Shown in pieces: positions 36,003 through 45,300 of a DNA stretch of 64,000 bases. The DNA is taken from assembly GCF_001269365.1 (NCBI RefSeq), contig NZ_CXOM01000001.1:889352-953351 (forward strand), written 5' to 3'. Position numbers and translations under genes: made by a program. Every line of letters starts with the position of its first letter. Within the stretch, counting starts at the first letter, position 1. Origin of the DNA: Limnohabitans sp. Rim11. Its GTDB lineage: Bacteria > Pseudomonadota > Gammaproteobacteria > Burkholderiales > Burkholderiaceae_C. Under the pieces are notes generated by a model that saw only the letters and a program-made list of their open reading frames with translations, was not told where the DNA came from and made no database searches.

Positions 36003-36752
36003 GTAGCTGGCCCTGAGTTTTTGCAAAGCTGCAGGCGATAGCTTTAGCTTCTGGTTGAGGTAGTTTTGCATGCCGCCATGGTCTTGGTGAATGATGTCCA
36101 AAGAGGCCTGCAAGAAGCTCTCTTGCACTTCCCAAACAATTTTCAGCACATCGGGCGACAGCAGGGTTGCGCCTATGCTGTTGCGCTTGTAAAGCTGGTT
36201 GGTTAGCAAGTAATCTTGCCAAATGTCTTTTTCAGACACACCCAAAGCCGACAAAATAAGGGCTGCAGCCAAGCCGGTTCTGTCTTTGCCTGCAGTGCAA
36301 TGAAACAGCAGGGGCTCTGGCTTGGCCAGCAAATGTTCAAACAACTCTGCGAAGCGATTGGAGTCTGCTTTCACAAAGTCGCGGTAGGTGGTTTGCATGG
36401 CGTCCAGTGCATCTGCCGCCGACAAAGGCTTGCCACTGAGGTGCTGTGCTTGCAGACGTTGAACCACAGTGGGTTCAATGCTGAGGCTGTGACGTTGAAT
36501 ACCTGGCCATGCATACGACTGGGCTTGGCTTTCTAAAACACCTCTGAAATCAAAGGTGCGCGCAATGCCCAAGGTTTGGAGCTGCTTGAGATCGTGTTCA
36601 TCCAGCGAGGCCAGATGGTCGGAGCGAAATATTTTGCGCCACTGGACGGGGCGGCCTTCATGGCCCACATAGCCACCAAGGTCACGAAAATTGGAGGCAC
36701 CCTTTAAGGGAATATGCCGTTGCGAAAGGTCTTGGGGGCTGTGAGTCAACAT
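35994..36752 (-). CDS. tyrosine-protein phosphatase, Tyr_phosphatase_3 type
   Basis: 252 residues from the ATG at 36752; a start at 36836 would run into the VWA gene. The P-loop motif HCTAGKDRTG (Cys152 nucleophile, Arg158) is intact. The N-terminal KGASNFRDLGGY is typical of bacterial dual-specificity/IphP-like phosphatases. It is the last gene on this strand after the MoxR-VWA cluster and may belong to that transcript. Confidence 0.85.
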   Translation of the reverse strand: MLTHSPQDLSQRHIPLKGASNFRDLGGYVGHEGRPVQWRKIFRSDHLASLDEHDLKQLQTLGIARTFDFRGVLESQAQSYAWPGIQRHSLSIEPTVVQRLQAQHLSGKPLSAADALDAMQTTYRDFVKADSNRFAELFEHLLAKPEPLLFHCTAGKDRTGLAAALILSALGVSEKDIWQDYLLTNQLYKRNSIGATLLSPDVLKIVWEVQESFLQASLDIIHQDHGGMQNYLNQKLKLSPAALQKLRASYLA

Positions 36753-36810
36753 GGCTTTGATATTAACGCGGTTTGCCGTTGTAACGAACCAGAATTTAGA
36801 AGCCCGTGCA

Positions 36811-37812
36811 CTAGATAATTTTGCCCATCCGAACAAAGTTGCGGGTGATGCTAGCCAAAACTAGCAGCATGCCAAGTAAGGCAACTTGCGCGCTAATTTC
36901 ACTCATGGAGCGCTTTTCAAAACGCAGCTTGAAACCGAGTTTGTCGTACACATTCTTCAGGCCTTCTGTGCTGTCTGCTCTGAAGTATTCGCCTTGAGTT
37001 ATGGCCGACACTTTTTTAAGCGCTTCGTCTTCCAGTTTGACTCGCATGCTGCGCCCTTGCATGTGCACCACATCACCTTCTGGGGTGCCAATGCCCACGG
37101 TGTAGACCTTGACTTCGTGCTTGGCCGCCAGTTCAGCCATTTTGAGTAACTCGGGGCCCATGTTGCTCTGACCGTCGCTCATTAAAACGATGGCCATGTT
37201 TTTGCCGCGACTGGCGGACGCTTCCGATTCTTTGGGCGGCTTGTTTTTATCGTCCAGAGATTTGCCTGTGTCTGTAGGTTTTTTGGCGCCCCCCATGTCG
37301 GAGGCTTCATTGATAATTTTTTGGGCATCAATGCCAGCTCCTGGCAAAAGTGCTTCTAAAGAAACCAATAGGCCAGTGCCCAAAGCCGATCCATATTGCA
37401 ATGGCAAATAGTCCAAGGCCTTTAACAAAGAATCACGTTCTTCTGTAGGCGCTTGAACCAAGGCGGCAGTACCTGCTGCCGTGACCAAGCCCACGCGCAG
37501 TCTGCTGGGCTTGTCTTGAATAAATTGTTGGGCGGCTTCTTGGGCTGCTTCTATGCGCGAGGGTTTGATATCTTTAGCGCGCATGCTGCCAGAGGTGTCC
37601 ATCACCAGCATCACAGTGGCTTCGCGCAGGGGCGTCATCATGACGGTTTGGGGCCGTGCCAGTGCGGTGCAAAGTAAGAGCAAACCTAGGCACAAGAAAA
37701 CGGGTGGTATTTTTCTGGTTTTGTAGCTGTAGACGAGCGCAAAGAGTGGCACCCCAGCACAGGCATACAACATCAAGGGCCACAAAAATTGAAGGGAGCT
37801 TAAATCAGGCAC
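36811..37812 (-). CDS. VWA-domain membrane protein, BatA-like
   Basis: 333 residues. Two N-terminal membrane helices, a von Willebrand A domain with complete MIDAS motif (MDTSGSM: Asp72, Ser74, Ser76) and a C-terminal membrane helix (about 310-327). A Lys/Asp/Glu/Ser-rich insertion (about 175-205) interrupts the VWA domain. It overlaps the DUF58 gene by 8 bp. Confidence 0.85.
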   Translation of the reverse strand: MPDLSSLQFLWPLMLYACAGVPLFALVYSYKTRKIPPVFLCLGLLLLCTALARPQTVMMTPLREATVMLVMDTSGSMRAKDIKPSRIEAAQEAAQQFIQDKPSRLRVGLVTAAGTAALVQAPTEERDSLLKALDYLPLQYGSALGTGLLVSLEALLPGAGIDAQKIINEASDMGGAKKPTDTGKSLDDKNKPPKESEASASRGKNMAIVLMSDGQSNMGPELLKMAELAAKHEVKVYTVGIGTPEGDVVHMQGRSMRVKLEDEALKKVSAITQGEYFRADSTEGLKNVYDKLGFKLRFEKRSMSEISAQVALLGMLLVLASITRNFVRMGKII

Positions 37813-38698
37813 GCCAGACTCTCCGCTTTCTCAATTCTGAAAATTGCAACAAGGCACTGGCCAAGTCGTCCTGAGTAGACAGTTCCAGTGCATCCACGCC
37901 AGCTTGCGCAAAGCATGTGGCCAACTGCTGCTCGCGTTCTTCGACCAATTGCGCGTAACGGTTTCTGAACTTGGCATTGGTGGTGTCCAGCAATAACTGC
38001 TGCGCAGTTTCAGAGTCTTGCAGCAACATCAATCCTGCATTGGGCAGATTCATTTCGGCAGGATCGAACAGGCGTGCTGCCACCGTGTCGTGCCTGCGCC
38101 CCATGGCACTCAACTCGGAGGACCAATTGAAGTCACCCATAAAGTCGGACACGACAAAGACACTGGAGCGGCGTTTGAGCAGCCCATTGGCTCTGGACAG
38201 CCACTCATTCAGTGGGGTTTGATGAGTTTGCTGTGTTTGGGGTGATGTTTCTAAAACATGCAACACATGCAGCAAGTGACGCCGGCCCATGCGTGCCGGA
38301 ATGTGTTTGAAACCATCCGGTTCAGCAGGGTTCAAAATCAAGGCGCCAATGCGATTGCCCCGTTTCATGAGCAACTTGGCCATGACGCCGACAAAGTTCA
38401 TCATCACCTGGCGTTTGGTTTGGTTGGCGCTGCCAAAATCCATCGAGCCACTAACATCCAACAAAAACCACGCGCTGATTTCTCGGTCTTCTTGATGCTC
38501 TCGCACAAAGGGTGTTTGCATGCGCGCCGTCACGTTCCAATCGATATGCCGCACATCGTCATGCGCTTGGTATTCGCGCAGGTCGGCCAGCTCTAACCCC
38601 GAACCTCTGAACAAGGTTTTGTGATCGCCTTGCAGCAAGCCATCGAGACGGCGCAGCACCGTCCACTCAAGTTGCTGAAGCAATGCCTCAGCGGACAT
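37805..38698 (-). CDS. DUF58 domain protein
   Basis: 297 residues. The DUF58 core is visible: GLELADLREYQAHDDVRHIDWNVTARMQTPFVREHQED, then WFLLDVSGSMDFGS, a VWA-like strand. DUF58 proteins are regular partners of MoxR ATPases and VWA proteins. It overlaps moxR by 11 bp and the VWA gene by 8 bp. Confidence 0.92.
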   Translation of the reverse strand: MSAEALLQQLEWTVLRRLDGLLQGDHKTLFRGSGLELADLREYQAHDDVRHIDWNVTARMQTPFVREHQEDREISAWFLLDVSGSMDFGSANQTKRQVMMNFVGVMAKLLMKRGNRIGALILNPAEPDGFKHIPARMGRRHLLHVLHVLETSPQTQQTHQTPLNEWLSRANGLLKRRSSVFVVSDFMGDFNWSSELSAMGRRHDTVAARLFDPAEMNLPNAGLMLLQDSETAQQLLLDTTNAKFRNRYAQLVEEREQQLATCFAQAGVDALELSTQDDLASALLQFSELRKRRVWRA

Positions 38699-39725
38699 GC
38701 GCTTCCAGCGGTTGCTCTGGCATGGGCACCGCTTTCATGATGTCTTGAATGAGAGTGTCTGCAGTTTTGCCCTCGGCCAACGCGGTGTAAGACAAAACCA
38801 AACGGTGTCTCAGAATGTCGGGCACCAAATCGGCCAAGTCTTGCGGCAATGCATAGTCGCGGCCGCGCAGCAAGGCAAGTGCGCGAGCGCCTTCAATCAG
38901 GCCAATGCTGGCACGAGGGCTAGCGCCAAAGCTAATCAAGCCAGCCAAAGATTCAAGCCCATACCGCGCAGGAAAGCGCGTGGCTGAAATTAGTTTGACG
39001 GCATAGTGAATGAGGCTAGGATCTACATAGCAATGACGGCACTGCACTTGCAATGCTTTGAGATCTTCTGGGCTGACCACGCCAGTCACTTGCGCACCGC
39101 CAGCAATGACCCTTTGCACAATGACAAACTCGTCGTCTTCGCTGGGGTAGTCAATCAAGACTTTCATCATGAAGCGGTCGACTTGCGCTTCGGGCAGGGG
39201 ATAGGTGCCTTCTGTTTCAATGGGGTTTTGGGTGGCCATGACCAAAAAAGGTGAGGGCACACGATGCGTTTGACCCGCAATGGTCACTTGTCGTTCTTGC
39301 ATCACTTCCAACAACGCGCTTTGAACTTTGGCGGGGGCTCGGTTAATTTCATCGGCCAGCAACAAGTTAGCAAACACAGGCCCCAAGACGGTGCTGAATT
39401 CGCTGGTCTGTTGATTGAAGATGCGCGTGCCCACCAGGTCGGCGGGCAGCAAGTCTGGTGTGAATTGAATGCGACTGAAACTGCCATTGAGGGTTTTGGC
39501 CAATGTATTGACGGTGAGGGTTTTGGCCAAGCCGGGCACACCTTCAATGAGCAAATGACCTTGTGCTAACAAAGCAATCAGCACCCGTTCTAAAAATGCA
39601 TCTTGACCGACCACCACGCGCTTGACTTCGTACATCAGCCTTTGCATGAGGGCTGCGGCCTCTTCGGGTTTGGAGTTGGTGGGATTGCCACCGTGACCTC
39701 GCCAAGCTTCGTTTGAAACGCTCAT
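38688..39725 (-). CDS. MoxR-family AAA ATPase
   Basis: 345 residues. MoxR-type Walker A EGVPGLAKT (61-69), Walker B LLADEINRAPAKVQSALLEVMQE and sensor-1 FLVMATQNPIE are intact. MoxR AAA+ proteins act as chaperones that mature VWA-domain partners and complexes. It lies 17 bp after the protease gene on the same strand. Confidence 0.95.
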   Translation of the reverse strand: MSVSNEAWRGHGGNPTNSKPEEAAALMQRLMYEVKRVVVGQDAFLERVLIALLAQGHLLIEGVPGLAKTLTVNTLAKTLNGSFSRIQFTPDLLPADLVGTRIFNQQTSEFSTVLGPVFANLLLADEINRAPAKVQSALLEVMQERQVTIAGQTHRVPSPFLVMATQNPIETEGTYPLPEAQVDRFMMKVLIDYPSEDDEFVIVQRVIAGGAQVTGVVSPEDLKALQVQCRHCYVDPSLIHYAVKLISATRFPARYGLESLAGLISFGASPRASIGLIEGARALALLRGRDYALPQDLADLVPDILRHRLVLSYTALAEGKTADTLIQDIMKAVPMPEQPLEAHVR

Positions 39726-39742
39726 GTTGTCTCCTTCAAATT

Positions 39743-40699
39743 CTAGAAAGGGGGTAAGCCCACAGCGCTGCCAGCACTTTCGATGGTGGTGGCAAAGCCA
39801 ATGCCAATGAAGGTGCGCGCTGACGTTGGGTTAAGGATGGCGGTCACAATGCCCACCACCTCGCCAGACAGGTTGACTAGCGGACCGCCTGAGTTGCCGG
39901 GGTTGGCTGCTGCATCAAATTGAATTAAGCCACTCAGTTCTTGTTTACCATCTGGCGATTTAAAGCTTCGATTCAAACCAGATACGACGCCAGAAGACAC
40001 CGATGGCCCAATGCCAAATGGAAACCCGACTGCCACCACCGCATCGCCTGGAACCAACTGTTGGCTTGAACCCAAAATGGCAGGCTCTAAATCATCTGGA
40101 ATTTTTTGCGGCTTGATGACTGCCAAATCTTTTTCGGGTTGAACCCCAATGACGATGGCGTCGGCTTCAGTGCCGTCAAAAAACGTCACGCGCAATTTTT
40201 TGGCACCCGAGATGACATGGAAGTTGGTCAGGATGGTGCCGTCGTCTTTAATGACCACCCCAGTACCTACACCGCTTTCGATATCAGCATCTTTCTTTTT
40301 GGGATTGGCCACATAAGCTTGCACGTGAACCACTGCACCTTGAATGGACGCTGCTGCTTTGGCGCTTTGAGACGGGAGTTCTTTGGTTTGCAAGGTGTGC
40401 AGCACAGCGGCATCAATGTCTTTTTGTGTGAGTGCACTGCGCGCTTGAAACGATGGCGAAAAAATACCCACAGCCAAAAGACTCAAGGCTACACCCAATA
40501 AAAAGACAGCCAAAAAATCCCAACGGAGCAGTGATTTGAATGAAGGCAACCTGGACTTTTCAGAACTCGAGGCTGTGCCTGAATCGATGTGGGTCGTCTG
40601 GGGTGATTGGGAGGAATTGGCAGAGCTTGCTGAAGTAGGCGCGTGCTTATCTAAACCTGCTGGTCGCGGGCTTTTGCTAAAAACCGCTTCACGTTTCAT
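39743..40699 (-). CDS. membrane-anchored trypsin-like serine protease (S1C), no PDZ domain
   Basis: 318 residues from the ATG at 40699; a TTG precedes it. Ser/Pro-rich cytoplasmic tail (1-50), one membrane helix (about 61-80), then a DegP-like protease domain with the full triad His161 (TNFHVISGA), Asp191 (KDLAVIKP) and Ser270 (NPGNSGGPLV). The protein ends soon after the catalytic domain, so the usual PDZ domain is absent. It leads the moxR-DUF58-VWA operon. Confidence 0.88.
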   Translation of the reverse strand: MKREAVFSKSPRPAGLDKHAPTSASSANSSQSPQTTHIDSGTASSSEKSRLPSFKSLLRWDFLAVFLLGVALSLLAVGIFSPSFQARSALTQKDIDAAVLHTLQTKELPSQSAKAAASIQGAVVHVQAYVANPKKKDADIESGVGTGVVIKDDGTILTNFHVISGAKKLRVTFFDGTEADAIVIGVQPEKDLAVIKPQKIPDDLEPAILGSSQQLVPGDAVVAVGFPFGIGPSVSSGVVSGLNRSFKSPDGKQELSGLIQFDAAANPGNSGGPLVNLSGEVVGIVTAILNPTSARTFIGIGFATTIESAGSAVGLPPF

Positions 40700-40755
40700 C
40701 AAATAACCATAGCATAAGCTTCGGTGTTAAATTGGCGTATCTGGCTATAACCCTG

Positions 40756-41859
40756 ATGGCAATGCAATTTCTACAACCCTTCATGCTCTGGTCGCTGCTG
40801 CTTGTGCCCTTGATGGTGGCGGGGTATCTTTGGCTGTTAAAGAGAAAGCGCAAACAAACGGTCTCGTTTTCTGCCGTTTCCTGGATCTTGCAAAACATGG
40901 AGACGCCGTCGCCTTGGCGCCGTCATGTCCCCCCCGCATTGTTGGCTTTGGCTTTGGCACTCTTGCTGTTTGCCAGTGCCCGGCCCATGGCCCGCGTCAC
41001 TTTGCCAGCCGACTACATGACCCTCATCATGGCCATGGACGTGTCCAGAAGCATGTTGGCAGAAGATGTCGATCCGAGTCGCATCAAGGCTGCGCAAAAA
41101 GCTGCCAAAGATTTTTTACAAGAATTGCCGCCCAATGTCAGGGTGGGCGTGGTGTCTTTTGCGGGCAATGCGCAAGTGGTTCAGCATGTGACCAACCAAA
41201 GAGAAGAATTGGTATCGGCCATAGACCGCTTTCAACTGCAAAGAGGCACGGCCACGGGCAGTGGCTTGCTGTTGGCATTGGCCACGCTGAGGCCCGAGGC
41301 CAAAATCGATTTGGAAGCATTGCTTTATAGCGCCAACCCCTATGGCTATGGCGATGCCTCGTCCTATGGCGCATCGGGTGGGGCCAAAAGTTTAGATGCC
41401 AAGCCCGCCGCTAAAGAGCGCCCGCCAGAGCCCCCTGGTTCCTACAAAGGCGGTGCCATAGTGCTGCTGTCGGACGGTCGCAGAACCACTGGTCCCGATC
41501 CTTTGATGGCCGCCAAGAAAGCCGCAGACTTAGGCGTGCGTGTTTACACCGTGGGCTTTGGCACGCCCAATGGTTTCATTCCTGGTTACGAGGGTTATTC
41601 GTTTTTTACGCAGGTGGATGAAGAGGCCCTTAAAGCCGTGGCCAAAATCACGGAAGCCGATTACTTCAAGGCAGGTTCTGCAGAAGACTTGAAAAAAGTC
41701 TATCAACATCTCTCGACCCAATTTACCCTGGAAAAAAGAGACACAGAAATCACGGCCATTCTTGCCGGAGTTGCACTCATTCTCGTCTTGTTGGCCATTG
41801 CTTTGTCGGGCTTCTGGTTTAGGTTGGGGCCCCAAAATTCGAAAAACGCATTTCAATAA
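40756..41859 (+). CDS. second VWA-domain membrane protein, divergent from the protease
   Basis: 367 residues from the ATG at 40756 (alternative 40762). It has the same plan as the minus-strand VWA protein: two N-terminal helices, MIDAS AMDVSRSM (Asp95, Ser97, Ser99), a Gly/Ala/Pro-rich insertion, IVLLSDGRRTTGPDPL and a C-terminal helix. It is a clear paralogue, but is transcribed away from the moxR cluster across a ~57-bp gap. Confidence 0.85.
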   Translation: MAMQFLQPFMLWSLLLVPLMVAGYLWLLKRKRKQTVSFSAVSWILQNMETPSPWRRHVPPALLALALALLLFASARPMARVTLPADYMTLIMAMDVSRSMLAEDVDPSRIKAAQKAAKDFLQELPPNVRVGVVSFAGNAQVVQHVTNQREELVSAIDRFQLQRGTATGSGLLLALATLRPEAKIDLEALLYSANPYGYGDASSYGASGGAKSLDAKPAAKERPPEPPGSYKGGAIVLLSDGRRTTGPDPLMAAKKAADLGVRVYTVGFGTPNGFIPGYEGYSFFTQVDEEALKAVAKITEADYFKAGSAEDLKKVYQHLSTQFTLEKRDTEITAILAGVALILVLLAIALSGFWFRLGPQNSKNAFQ

Positions 41860-41870
41860 AAAAGTCATGC

Positions 41871-41876
41871 TATAAT
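41871..41876 (+). promoter_or_regulatory. -10 element of the tRNA-Arg promoter
   Basis: Perfect TATAAT 10 bp before the mature tRNA 5' end. No convincing -35 box at the standard distance. Confidence 0.6.
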
Positions 41877-41886
41877 CCACAGCTTC

Positions 41887-41963
41887 GCGGCTGTAGCTCA
41901 GCTGGATAGAGTACTTGGCTACGAACCAAGGGGTCGTGGGTTCGATTCCTGCCAGCCGCACCA
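41887..41963 (+). tRNA. tRNA-Arg (anticodon ACG)
   Basis: 77 nt. Acceptor stem GCGGCTG/CAGCCGC, D arm GCTCAGCTGGATAGAGT, anticodon stem CTTGG/CCAAG with loop CTACGAA (anticodon ACG, expected to be read as ICG after TadA deamination), T arm GTGGGTTCGATTCCTGC, and encoded CCA at the 3' end. It reads CGU, CGC and CGA. Confidence 0.97.
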
Positions 41964-41988
41964 GATTTCGATTTATCGAGACTAGAAC

Positions 41989-42023
41989 ACAGCTTAGAGG
42001 CTTACGCCCCTAGGCTGTTTTTC
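41989..42023 (+). terminator. intrinsic terminator after tRNA-Arg
   Basis: Stem ACAGCTTAG-A-GG pairing with CC-C-CTAGGCTGT (one internal A/C mismatch, one G-T pair), loop of six, followed by TTTTTC. It separates the tRNA from greB. Confidence 0.8.
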
Positions 42024-42065
42024 TTTGTGCTGCCAGATTTAATTTCAATTCTTGATACTTTGGCC

Positions 42066-42647
42066 ATGAGCAAAGCATTTACCCGCGAATCAGACGCAGA
42101 TCCCCAAGACGACGGCGAAGACCCCAGCCTGCCGCCTTTGCCTGCAGGTGCGCGCAATTACATGACGCCCAAAGGCTATGCCGACCTCAGGGCCGAGCTG
42201 TTTACCTTGATCGATGACGAACGCCCTAAAGTGGTGGAAATTGTTCATTGGGCAGCCAGCAATGGCGACCGCTCCGAAAACGGCGATTATTTGTACGGAA
42301 AAAAACGCCTAAGAGAAATTGACCGACGCATTCGATTCCTCACCAAACGCCTCGAAATTGCAGAAGTGACAGACCCCAGTGCGCATCACGGCAAAGATCA
42401 AATTTTCTTTGGCGCCACCGTCACCTATGTGGAAGAAAACGGCGATGAACGCACTGTCACCATTCGCGGTATTGATGAGGCTGACAGCCTAAAAGGGGAG
42501 GTGAGCTGGGTGTCTCCCATTGCCAGGACCCTTCTCAAATCAAGCACGGGCGATGTTCTGAAATTGGTCACGCCCCAAGGATGGCGTGAAATAGAAGTCT
42601 TGTCAGTGTCGTATCCCAAGCCGTCTACCGAAGCCAAATCAGACTGA
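42066..42647 (+). CDS. greB: transcription elongation factor GreB
   Basis: 193 residues from the ATG at 42066. An acidic N-terminal extension is followed by the GreA/GreB coiled coil (RNYMTPKGYADLRAELFTLIDDERPKVVEIVHWA, then NGDRSENGDYLYGKKRLREIDRRIRFL) with the acidic tip residues, and the C-terminal FKBP-like domain (SPIARTLLKSSTGDVL). GreB-specific DYLYGKKRLREIDRR distinguishes it from GreA. It rescues backtracked RNA polymerase. Confidence 0.95.
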   Translation: MSKAFTRESDADPQDDGEDPSLPPLPAGARNYMTPKGYADLRAELFTLIDDERPKVVEIVHWAASNGDRSENGDYLYGKKRLREIDRRIRFLTKRLEIAEVTDPSAHHGKDQIFFGATVTYVEENGDERTVTIRGIDEADSLKGEVSWVSPIARTLLKSSTGDVLKLVTPQGWREIEVLSVSYPKPSTEAKSD

Positions 42648-42655
42648 AGCCTGGC

Positions 42656-44977
42656 TTATTCTTCGCTAGTGGCTTGTCCTCGCACGCGGTGTGTGATGCG
42701 CTCGGCATTCAAAACCGCAGGTGTGCGTTTCAAATTCTTGAGCACTGTCTCTAGGTGACTCAAATCGCGCACCGAAATGATGAAGGTGTTTTCGGCCGCA
42801 TCTTGCGCACTGGCTTGACCCATCTCTACGTGAACAATGTCGACTTCTGAATTGGCCAAGGTGCCAGCCACTCGGGCCAGAACGCCCTTGGTGTTGACCA
42901 CCGTGACACGGATGCTGGTTTCAAAATTGCGCAGCGGTTCATCAGACCATTCCACCCCAATGAAGCGCTCGCTGTCTTTTTGCTGAAGCTTGAGGCCCAC
43001 GCTGCAATCTGCGGTGTGAACTGCCAAGCCTTCGCCGCGGCCCAAATAACCAATGATTTGATCGCCAGGCAAGGGGCGGCAGCAAGTGGCATAGACCACC
43101 GAAGCGTTTTCGGTGCCGTCCAAAAGAATGGCGCCTTGCGACAAACTGTCGCTGGCCATAAAGCGTTCGCGCGTCATGAGCAAGGGGTCTGGTTTTTCGC
43201 CCATTTCAGACAACAAGGCTGCAATGCGTTTGGCCACAATGCTGGCAATGCGTTTGCCCAAGCCCACATCGACCAACAGGTCGCTGCGATTTTTGTTGCC
43301 CGTGAAACGGAATAATTTTTCCCACAAGGCTTGATACCGCGTTGGGTCATCGGGCAATTTTTCAATGCCTTCTGCACGGAGGGCCTGTGTCAAAAGCTTC
43401 AAGCCCAAATCCATGGATTCGCTGTGCGCCATGGTTTTAAGGTGATGCCTAATTCGAGAACGCGCGCGACCTGTTCTGACAAAGCCCAACCAAGATGGAT
43501 TGGGCGTTGAAGTGGGGTCGGTCATCACTTCCACGATGTCGCCATTTTTCAACTCGGTACGCAAAGGCACTTGCTGGTTGTTGATCTTGGCAGCCAACAA
43601 ATGGTCGCCCAAGTTGCTGTGAATCATGTAGGCAAAGTCGACCACGGTAGCGCCACGCGGCAGCGACATGATTTGGCTCTTGGGTGTGAACACATAAACA
43701 GCATCGGGGAACAAGTCAACTTTGACGTGGTCCCAAAACTCTGTGGCATCGCGCGTTTCTTTTTGGATATCGAGCAATGATTGAAGCCACTGCGTACCCA
43801 GGCGTTCAGCTTCCATGCCGTTGCTGCTTTTGTCTTTGTACAACCAATGTGCTGCAACGCCCGACTCAGCCACCACATTCATGGCTTCGGTGCGCATTTG
43901 AAACTCTACGTTGACGCCCGAGGGGCCAACCAAGGTGGTGTGCAGAGACTGATAGCCATTGACCTTGCCAATGGCAATGTGGTCCTTAAAGCGGCCTGGC
44001 ACAGGCTTGTACATTTGGTGCAAGATGCCCAGCGCTGTGTAGCAATCAATCACAGAAGGAACGATGAGTCTGAAGCCGTAAATGTCGGTCACTTGCGCAA
44101 AGCTTAGGTGCTTGCCATCCATTTTTTTGTAAATGGAATAGAGCGTTTTTTCGCGGCCAGATATTTGAACGTTGATGCCTGCTTTTGAAAACGTAGACTC
44201 TAATTCGCCTTGCACTTTTTGAATTAAATCGCGTCTTCTGTTGCGCGCCTTGGCCACCGCTTTGGCCAGGACGTTGTAGCGCCAGGGCATGGAATAACGG
44301 AACGACAAATCTTGCAATTCACGATAGGTTTGATTCAAACCCAAGCGGTGTGCAATCGGTGCATAGATCTCTAAAGTTTCAGAAGAAATGCGTCCCCATT
44401 TTTCGCGCGGCATGTCGGACATGGTGCGCATGTTGTGCGTGCGGTCGGCCAGTTTGATGAGAATAACGCGCACATCGCGGGCCATGGCCAACAGCATTTT
44501 TCTAAACGACTCGGCTTGATTTTCTTCGCGCGTATTGAATTCGAGTTTGTCGAGTTTGGTCAGGCCATCTACCAGCTCTGCAACCGACGAACCAAACTTC
44601 TCAATCAAGTCTGATTTGGTCACGCCGCAGTCTTCCATCACATCGTGCATGAGGGCGGCCATGAGGGCTGGCGCATCCAGTTTCCATTCGGTGCACTGCG
44701 CGGCCACAGCAATTGGGTGGGTGATGTAGGGCTCGCCATTTTTGCGCAGCTGGCCCAGGTGTGCTTCGTCTGCAAATTTGTAGGCTTTGCGAACCAATTC
44801 AATGTCTGAAGCTGTCAGATAACCCAATTGGGCGACTAAGGCCGCAAAACTTGCGGCCGCGGCATTGGCGGCACTGGCCGTGGGCGTGCCAACTTGGATG
44901 TTGTGGGCGTTGTCGCGCTTTCCGGGTATTGAAGTACTACCGGATTTGTGAAAAATAGATGTAAAAGCTGCGCGCAT
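42656..44977 (-). CDS. spoT: bifunctional (p)ppGpp synthetase/hydrolase SpoT (RelA/SpoT family)
   Basis: 773 residues. HD hydrolase domain with metal ligands His73, His87 and the HDVMED motif (111-116) intact; synthetase domain (VTDIYGFRLIV ... GKVNGYQSLHTTL); TGS domain (VYVFTPKSQIMSLPRGATVVDFAY); and a C-terminal ACT domain. The intact HD site indicates the bifunctional SpoT/Rel type rather than RelA. It is last in yicC-gmk-rpoZ-spoT, separated from rpoZ by a terminator-like hairpin. Confidence 0.96.
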   Translation of the reverse strand: MRAAFTSIFHKSGSTSIPGKRDNAHNIQVGTPTASAANAAAASFAALVAQLGYLTASDIELVRKAYKFADEAHLGQLRKNGEPYITHPIAVAAQCTEWKLDAPALMAALMHDVMEDCGVTKSDLIEKFGSSVAELVDGLTKLDKLEFNTREENQAESFRKMLLAMARDVRVILIKLADRTHNMRTMSDMPREKWGRISSETLEIYAPIAHRLGLNQTYRELQDLSFRYSMPWRYNVLAKAVAKARNRRRDLIQKVQGELESTFSKAGINVQISGREKTLYSIYKKMDGKHLSFAQVTDIYGFRLIVPSVIDCYTALGILHQMYKPVPGRFKDHIAIGKVNGYQSLHTTLVGPSGVNVEFQMRTEAMNVVAESGVAAHWLYKDKSSNGMEAERLGTQWLQSLLDIQKETRDATEFWDHVKVDLFPDAVYVFTPKSQIMSLPRGATVVDFAYMIHSNLGDHLLAAKINNQQVPLRTELKNGDIVEVMTDPTSTPNPSWLGFVRTGRARSRIRHHLKTMAHSESMDLGLKLLTQALRAEGIEKLPDDPTRYQALWEKLFRFTGNKNRSDLLVDVGLGKRIASIVAKRIAALLSEMGEKPDPLLMTRERFMASDSLSQGAILLDGTENASVVYATCCRPLPGDQIIGYLGRGEGLAVHTADCSVGLKLQQKDSERFIGVEWSDEPLRNFETSIRVTVVNTKGVLARVAGTLANSEVDIVHVEMGQASAQDAAENTFIISVRDLSHLETVLKNLKRTPAVLNAERITHRVRGQATSEE

Positions 44978-45009
44978 GCCTCAAATGTAACGCTTGTCTG
45001 ACAGACGTG

Positions 45010-45041
45010 AAAAAGCCCCAAGTGATGAGACTTTGGGGCTT
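45010..45041 (-). terminator. intrinsic terminator or attenuator between rpoZ and spoT
   Basis: Stem AAGCCCCAA/TTGGGGCTT (9 bp, 11-nt loop). On the minus strand it is followed by TTTTT (45014-45010). It lies 39 bp after the rpoZ stop and 32 bp before the spoT start. It should cut read-through from gmk-rpoZ into spoT. Confidence 0.75.
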
Positions 45042-45079
45042 GTGGGCTTGGACTGTTAGAAGTCCAAGCAGTGAGCGCT

Positions 45080-45280
45080 TTAGTTTACTTTTTTGAGCAT
45101 TTCCAAACCGACTTTGCCAGCTGCAATTTCGCGCAGGGCTGTGACGGCGGGTTTGTTTTTGCTTTCAACGCGGGGTGTGTGGCCTTGGCTCAGCATGCGG
45201 GCGCGGTAAGTAGCGGCCAATACCAATTGGAAACGGTTAGGGATCTGTTCCAAGCAATCTTCAACAGTGATGCGGGCCAT
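45080..45280 (-). CDS. rpoZ: RNA polymerase omega subunit
   Basis: 66 residues. [30 protein letters not shown] is the conserved omega N-terminus, and [17 protein letters not shown] the second helix block. It is at the short end for omega, as in other Burkholderiales. It stabilises beta-prime and contributes to ppGpp binding. It lies 20 bp after gmk. Confidence 0.97.
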   Translation of the reverse strand: MARITVEDCLEQIPNRFQLVLAATYRARMLSQGHTPRVESKNKPAVTALREIAAGKVGLEMLKKVN

Positions 45281-45300
45281 GACGGTCTCCGGTAAGTAAA

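Noticed and set aside
40732..40755. Upstream TTG start for the plus-strand VWA gene
   Set aside because: The ATG at 40756 places the conserved membrane helix directly at the N-terminus; the eight extra residues add nothing conserved.
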